From: Clostridiales bacterium
Lineage (GTDB): Bacteria > Bacillota > Clostridia > Oscillospirales > Butyricicoccaceae
Direction: 5' to 3'
Assembly (NCBI GenBank): GCA_019418305.1
Contig: DYCA01000037.1
Location: forward strand, 2,841-15,951
Length of the DNA stretch: 13,111 nt
Of the stretch, positions 10,331-13,111 are shown piece after piece. Within the stretch, counting starts at the first letter, position 1; the number at the start of each line of letters is the position of its first letter. Made by a program: the position numbers and the translations under genes. The notes under the pieces were generated by a model. It made no database searches, was not told where the DNA came from, and saw nothing but the letters and a program-made list of their open reading frames with translations.

Positions 10331-11941
10331 ATGGAATGCAGCACCCCATCTGTGCAGTTATATGGGCAAATTCGAAGGATTTTGGTGGTCTGCATCGGTG
10401 TTACAATGCTGCTGGCCTTTAGTGCGAGCCTGTGGATCAGCTTGAAGCAGGACGCTAAAGTGCGCGATCAGGCGCTTTTGAGCGCGGTTCAGGTGGCGGC
10501 AGGCACGTCCCTGCTGATGGAAAATGACAATATGGATAGGCTGCAGGAATATGTAGAGCACACGGTGCGCGAGGTCCCTACAATTGACGTTTTCGCAGTC
10601 TATGATGCTGCGGGCAATCCAACCGCGTTCTATGATCTTGACTCGAACTCAAGCGAAATGTCCGGACTGCCGTCGCTGAGCGAGGATATTCTCTCTTATT
10701 TTCGAACGGGGGGAACAACGCTGCTGTATAACCATGAAGCTCCCGCTAATGCAGATCGGTGTGCATACGCTGCGATTTATGATAGCAGCGGCCAAGTGAG
10801 CGGTTTTGCAATGGCGGCTATCTATATGCGCTCCATTCATCAAACCGTGTTGAGCACTCTCATGCTGCATCTGATCATCGCCATCGCTGCGCTGATGCTC
10901 GGCAATCTGCTCAGCCTGCGCCTGACCAGGCACATCAAGCAGGAGCTGCTTGGATACGAACCGGATGCCTTCCGCCGCCTGTTTCTGCAGCGCAGCGATA
11001 TTCTGAACGCGCTGGATGAGGGACTTCTTGCCATTGACCTGACCGGACGCATTACTTATCTCAACCGGGCTGCGGCCGATATGCTGAAGACAACCCAGCA
11101 GGACGCGCTTGGCCAACTGCTCAGCACGTTCTATCCCCGTTCTACCATCGCGCGCGTAATGAAGACCGGCTGCGCAGAGTATAACGTCAGTCTGGAATCG
11201 ATTAAACATATTGCTGTCCTTTCGGACCGTATCCCGCTTTGGCGCAATGGGAAAATTGAGGGCGCAGTTGCGATTTTCCGCAACCGAACAGAGGTTATTC
11301 AGCTGGCACAGGATCTGACCGGTGTACGCCACATCTTGGAAGCACTGCGCTCCTATACGCATGAATTCACCAATAAGCTTCATGTGATCCTTGGCCTGCT
11401 GCAGCTTGGTGAGATAAAACAAGCAGAGGACTATGTACTGCAAATCACACAAACCCGCGCGCAGTCCATCAGCTTTATCTCGGACCGAATCCATGAGCCT
11501 TCTATCGCTGCGCTTTTGATTGGCAAAGCCTATCGCGCAGCGGAACTTGGCATCCGGTTTGTGCTCACGCCATCCAGCCATCTCGGCGTGGATAATCGGT
11601 ATATGCCTGCTGGCGGATTGGTGACTGTCATTGGGAATCTTACGGAAAATGCATTTGATGCACTAAGGAATGTACCGGATTCTGCGCCTCGCGAGGTCAC
11701 CGTCAGCATCCAGGATGGCGAGCACGGCCTGTTGATCAGCGTAGACGATACCGGCCCCGGCATGTCTCCTGAAACTGTCCAGCGCATCTTTAAGCGAGGG
11801 TATTCCACCAAGGGGAATGGACATGGCACTGGCCTGTCTCTGGTACAGGATATGATTTCGTCCTATCATGGCGCCATCCGGGTCGAATCCGAACCCGGGG
11901 CTGGAACTTCGTTTATCATTACCGTCATCGATCCCTATTGA
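10331..11941 (+). CDS. Sensor histidine kinase, CitA/DcuS type
   Basis: From the ATG at 10331 the product is 536 residues. Domains in order: membrane helix 1 (about 17-38), an extracytoplasmic PDC/Cache-like sensor (about 39-174), membrane helix 2 (about 176-197), a cytoplasmic PAS domain from about 222 (ALDEGLLAIDLTGRITYLNR), a SpoOB-type dimerisation helix with the phospho-accepting H344 in YTHEFTNKLH, and an ATPase domain (N436-N440 box, DDTGPG at 472-477, then GNGHGTGLSL). The layout and the His motif place it in the citrate/C4-dicarboxylate sensor family. The sensor domain lacks the family's usual YSHP-type segment and has YDLD at 101-104 there. The frame opens further upstream, but that overlaps the promoter. 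GTG (10325) and TTG (10328) are alternative starts after AGGAGG. The response regulator follows 17 bases later. Confidence 0.93.
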   Translation: MECSTPSVQLYGQIRRILVVCIGVTMLLAFSASLWISLKQDAKVRDQALLSAVQVAAGTSLLMENDNMDRLQEYVEHTVREVPTIDVFAVYDAAGNPTAFYDLDSNSSEMSGLPSLSEDILSYFRTGGTTLLYNHEAPANADRCAYAAIYDSSGQVSGFAMAAIYMRSIHQTVLSTLMLHLIIAIAALMLGNLLSLRLTRHIKQELLGYEPDAFRRLFLQRSDILNALDEGLLAIDLTGRITYLNRAAADMLKTTQQDALGQLLSTFYPRSTIARVMKTGCAEYNVSLESIKHIAVLSDRIPLWRNGKIEGAVAIFRNRTEVIQLAQDLTGVRHILEALRSYTHEFTNKLHVILGLLQLGEIKQAEDYVLQITQTRAQSISFISDRIHEPSIAALLIGKAYRAAELGIRFVLTPSSHLGVDNRYMPAGGLVTVIGNLTENAFDALRNVPDSAPREVTVSIQDGEHGLLISVDDTGPGMSPETVQRIFKRGYSTKGNGHGTGLSLVQDMISSYHGAIRVESEPGAGTSFIITVIDPY

Positions 11942-11958
11942 AAAGAGCAGGAGGCACT

Positions 11959-12651
11959 ATGTATACCGCCGTAATTATTGAGGATGATCCTATTATCACT
12001 CGCCTAAATGCACGCTATATCGATCAGGATCATCGTTTTACTGTTGTTAAAACCTTTTCTTCAGCCAATCCTGCGCTGGTTTATTTGCAGAATCATGCGG
12101 TTGATTTGATTGTGCTGGATGTTTTCATGCCGCAGATGAACGGATCCGAACTGCTGCATATCCTCCGGGTGAAAGGAGTGAATGCGGATGTTATTATGGT
12201 TACTTCCGCAAACGATGCAGAAACTGTTCAGACAATGATGCGGCTGGGGGTAATCGACTATTTGGTCAAGCCGTTTGCATGTGAGCGCTTTCAACTGGCG
12301 CTGGAGCACTTTTGCCAACGACGTGAGGCGATACAAAACGGTACCATTAATCAGGGATTGCTGGATCGCGCACTGTTTTCCGATACCCATGGCAATCTTT
12401 CTGCAGTTTCTTCCACACCGCCGAAAGGACTGCAAGCCCAGACGCTCGAGCGAATCAAACGTTATCTCCGCTCCAAACCCGAAGAAAAGCATACCAGTGA
12501 TGATATTGCGTCGCATGTTGGCCTGTCGGTTGTTACTGTGCGCCGCTATATGAACTACCTGTCGGAACAGAATATCGTCGAAAGCGAAATGGATTACAGT
12601 ACCGGCGGCCGCCCGTGTATTGTGTACCGCAGTCTGCCGGAGCCGGGATAG
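11959..12651 (+). CDS. Response regulator, CitB/DcuR type
   Basis: The product is 230 residues. The receiver domain (about 1-120) has the acidic pair D9/D10, the phosphorylation site D54 in VLDVFMP, S83 in VTSAND and K104 in VKPF, all intact. The C-terminal part (about 165-225) is a helix-turn-helix (SDDIASHVGLSVVTVRRYMNYL) followed by the wing-like STGGRPCIVYR, as in CitB/DcuR/CitT regulators. The ATG at 11959 has AGGAGG only 4 bases ahead, a little close but clear. An in-frame TTG at 11938 would overlap the kinase stop and is not preferred. It is the second gene of the kinase operon. Its targets are not shown. In related systems they are carboxylate transporters and catabolic genes, none of which lie in this window. 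The divergent control region at 10181-10255 is a candidate site. Confidence 0.93.
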   Translation: MYTAVIIEDDPIITRLNARYIDQDHRFTVVKTFSSANPALVYLQNHAVDLIVLDVFMPQMNGSELLHILRVKGVNADVIMVTSANDAETVQTMMRLGVIDYLVKPFACERFQLALEHFCQRREAIQNGTINQGLLDRALFSDTHGNLSAVSSTPPKGLQAQTLERIKRYLRSKPEEKHTSDDIASHVGLSVVTVRRYMNYLSEQNIVESEMDYSTGGRPCIVYRSLPEPG

Positions 12652-12747
12652 CCGTCTATATATGCTTGACCGGCGAGTCGTGATGGGAGCTTTGGAAGAA
12701 AGTCCTGCTATTGCGAATCGGATGCATTTTATATCAAGAAAAAGCAG

Positions 12748-12787
12748 AAGGGCTTGCTGCCTGTGTTTTACAGACAGCAAGCCCTTT
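12748..12787 (+). terminator. Terminator of the two-component operon
   Basis: A 12-bp stem (12748-12759 with 12775-12786, arm AAGGGCTTGCTG) extends by four more pairs after one mismatch. It is followed on the + strand by only a short T run. An A-rich stretch (12738-12743) upstream gives a T run on the - strand, so it may act in both directions. It lies about 100 bases after the regulator stop. I see no gene in the rest of the stretch from 12652 to the tRNA. Confidence 0.65.
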
Positions 12788-12874
12788 CGGCTGCGTGAAC
12801 AATATGAATGAAACGATATGGTTTAATTTTTGGTGCCTTGGGTTCTGATGCTTCGGAAAGTACGCGCAAATAAG

Positions 12875-12909
12875 AAAAAAGCCTGCACAATCAAAAGGAT
12901 TGCACAGAC
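12875..12909 (-). terminator. Intrinsic terminator of tRNA-Lys
   Basis: On the - strand a 12-bp stem with G-U wobbles (12909-12898 with 12892-12881) and a 5-base loop runs into TTTTTT (A run at 12875-12880). It begins 8 bases after the CCA end of the tRNA. Confidence 0.85.
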
Positions 12910-12917
12910 TTCTGTTC

Positions 12918-12993
12918 TGGTGACCCAGCGGGGATTCGAACCCCGGACACCCTGCTTAAAAGGCAGGTGCTCTGCCGACTGAGCTACTGGGTC
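12918..12993 (-). tRNA. trnK: tRNA-Lys (anticodon UUU)
   Basis: A complete 76-base cloverleaf reads on the - strand. The acceptor stem is GACCCAG/CTGGGTC, the D arm GCTC...GAGC, the anticodon stem CCTGC/GCAGG with loop CTTTTAA (anticodon TTT at 12960-12958), and the T arm CGGGG-TTCGAAT-CCCCG. The discriminator base is A and CCA is encoded. It reads lysine codons AAA and AAG. It stands alone in view, with its own terminator; no clear promoter is visible upstream. Confidence 0.97.
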
Positions 12994-13076
12994 ATATTGG
13001 GTTGTGTCATGGATGCCGGATTTGCTCGGATAGATATGGCAGGGACGGCTGGATTCGCTTTTCTGCGGAAAAGCCA

Positions 13077-13106
13077 CGGCGGTTCAAACAATCCGCCGGA
13101 TTGTTT
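13077..13106. repeat. Overlapping, mutually exclusive inverted repeats at the window edge
   Basis: A 21-bp near-perfect palindrome (13086-13106, AAACAATCCG-C-CGGATTGTTT) overlaps a second possible stem, CGGCGG (13077-13082) with CCGCCG (13093-13098). The two cannot form together. It may be a terminator or leader element of a gene beyond the window. Apart from this I see nothing in 12994-13111. Confidence 0.45.
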
Positions 13107-13111
13107 ACAAG

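Noticed and set aside
10649..11581. Long open frame (310 residues) on the - strand opposite the sensor kinase
   Set aside because: The + strand encodes an intact kinase with all motifs; the opposite frame is composition-driven.
12823..13077. 84-residue reading frame on the - strand containing PVAQSAEHLPFKQGVRGSNPR
   Set aside because: This is the well-known false translation of a tRNA gene; the bases are the tRNA-Lys cloverleaf and its terminator.

Overview
The window looks like chromosomal DNA from a Gram-positive anaerobe of the class Clostridia, probably a gut Oscillospirales (Ruminococcaceae/Butyricicoccus-like) lineage. This rests on the protein sequences, the strong AGGAGG-type ribosome binding sites, the frequent TTG starts, the moderately high GC content and the CitA/CitB-type two-component pair. 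The genus is a guess. Nothing indicates a plasmid, phage or IS element. The core is a housekeeping energy locus.

Layout. Positions 1-1002 (+ strand) hold the tail of an unrecognised gene, followed by a lipoprotein of the VanX D-Ala-D-Ala dipeptidase family. Positions 1003-1290 are a convergent intergenic region with one strong intrinsic terminator for each direction. Positions 1291-3675 (- strand) encode a phosphoketolase (xfp). Positions 3676-3907 hold the xfp leader, with a putative extended -10 promoter and a perfect 20-bp palindrome matching the operator of the redox repressor Rex. Positions 3908-10137 (- strand) are a complete F1Fo ATP synthase operon in canonical order atpB-E-F-H-A-G-D-C, tightly packed or overlapping. 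Positions 10138-10330 are a divergent promoter region carrying an 11-bp inverted repeat split across the two promoters and a tandem 9-bp repeat. Positions 10331-12651 (+ strand) encode a sensor kinase and response regulator of the CitA/DcuS-CitB/DcuR type. Positions 12652-13111 hold a terminator, tRNA-Lys(UUU) on the - strand with its own terminator, and overlapping inverted repeats at the window edge.

How the genes work together. The ATP synthase c subunit carries one ion-binding glutamate but lacks the Gln and Ser ligands of the sodium site, so the enzyme is predicted to be proton-coupled. Phosphoketolase lies just downstream of atpC on the same strand, with no clear terminator between them. 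It makes acetyl phosphate, which can feed substrate-level ATP formation. The Rex-like operator upstream of xfp suggests NADH/NAD control. The two-component pair is transcribed divergently from the ATP synthase operon, shares its control region and has no transporter beside it in the window. No wholly new system is evident. The points most worth a second look are the Rex-like operator, the divergent atp/two-component control region, the kinase sensor domain lacking the usual C4-dicarboxylate/citrate motif, and the C-terminal extension on the gamma subunit.
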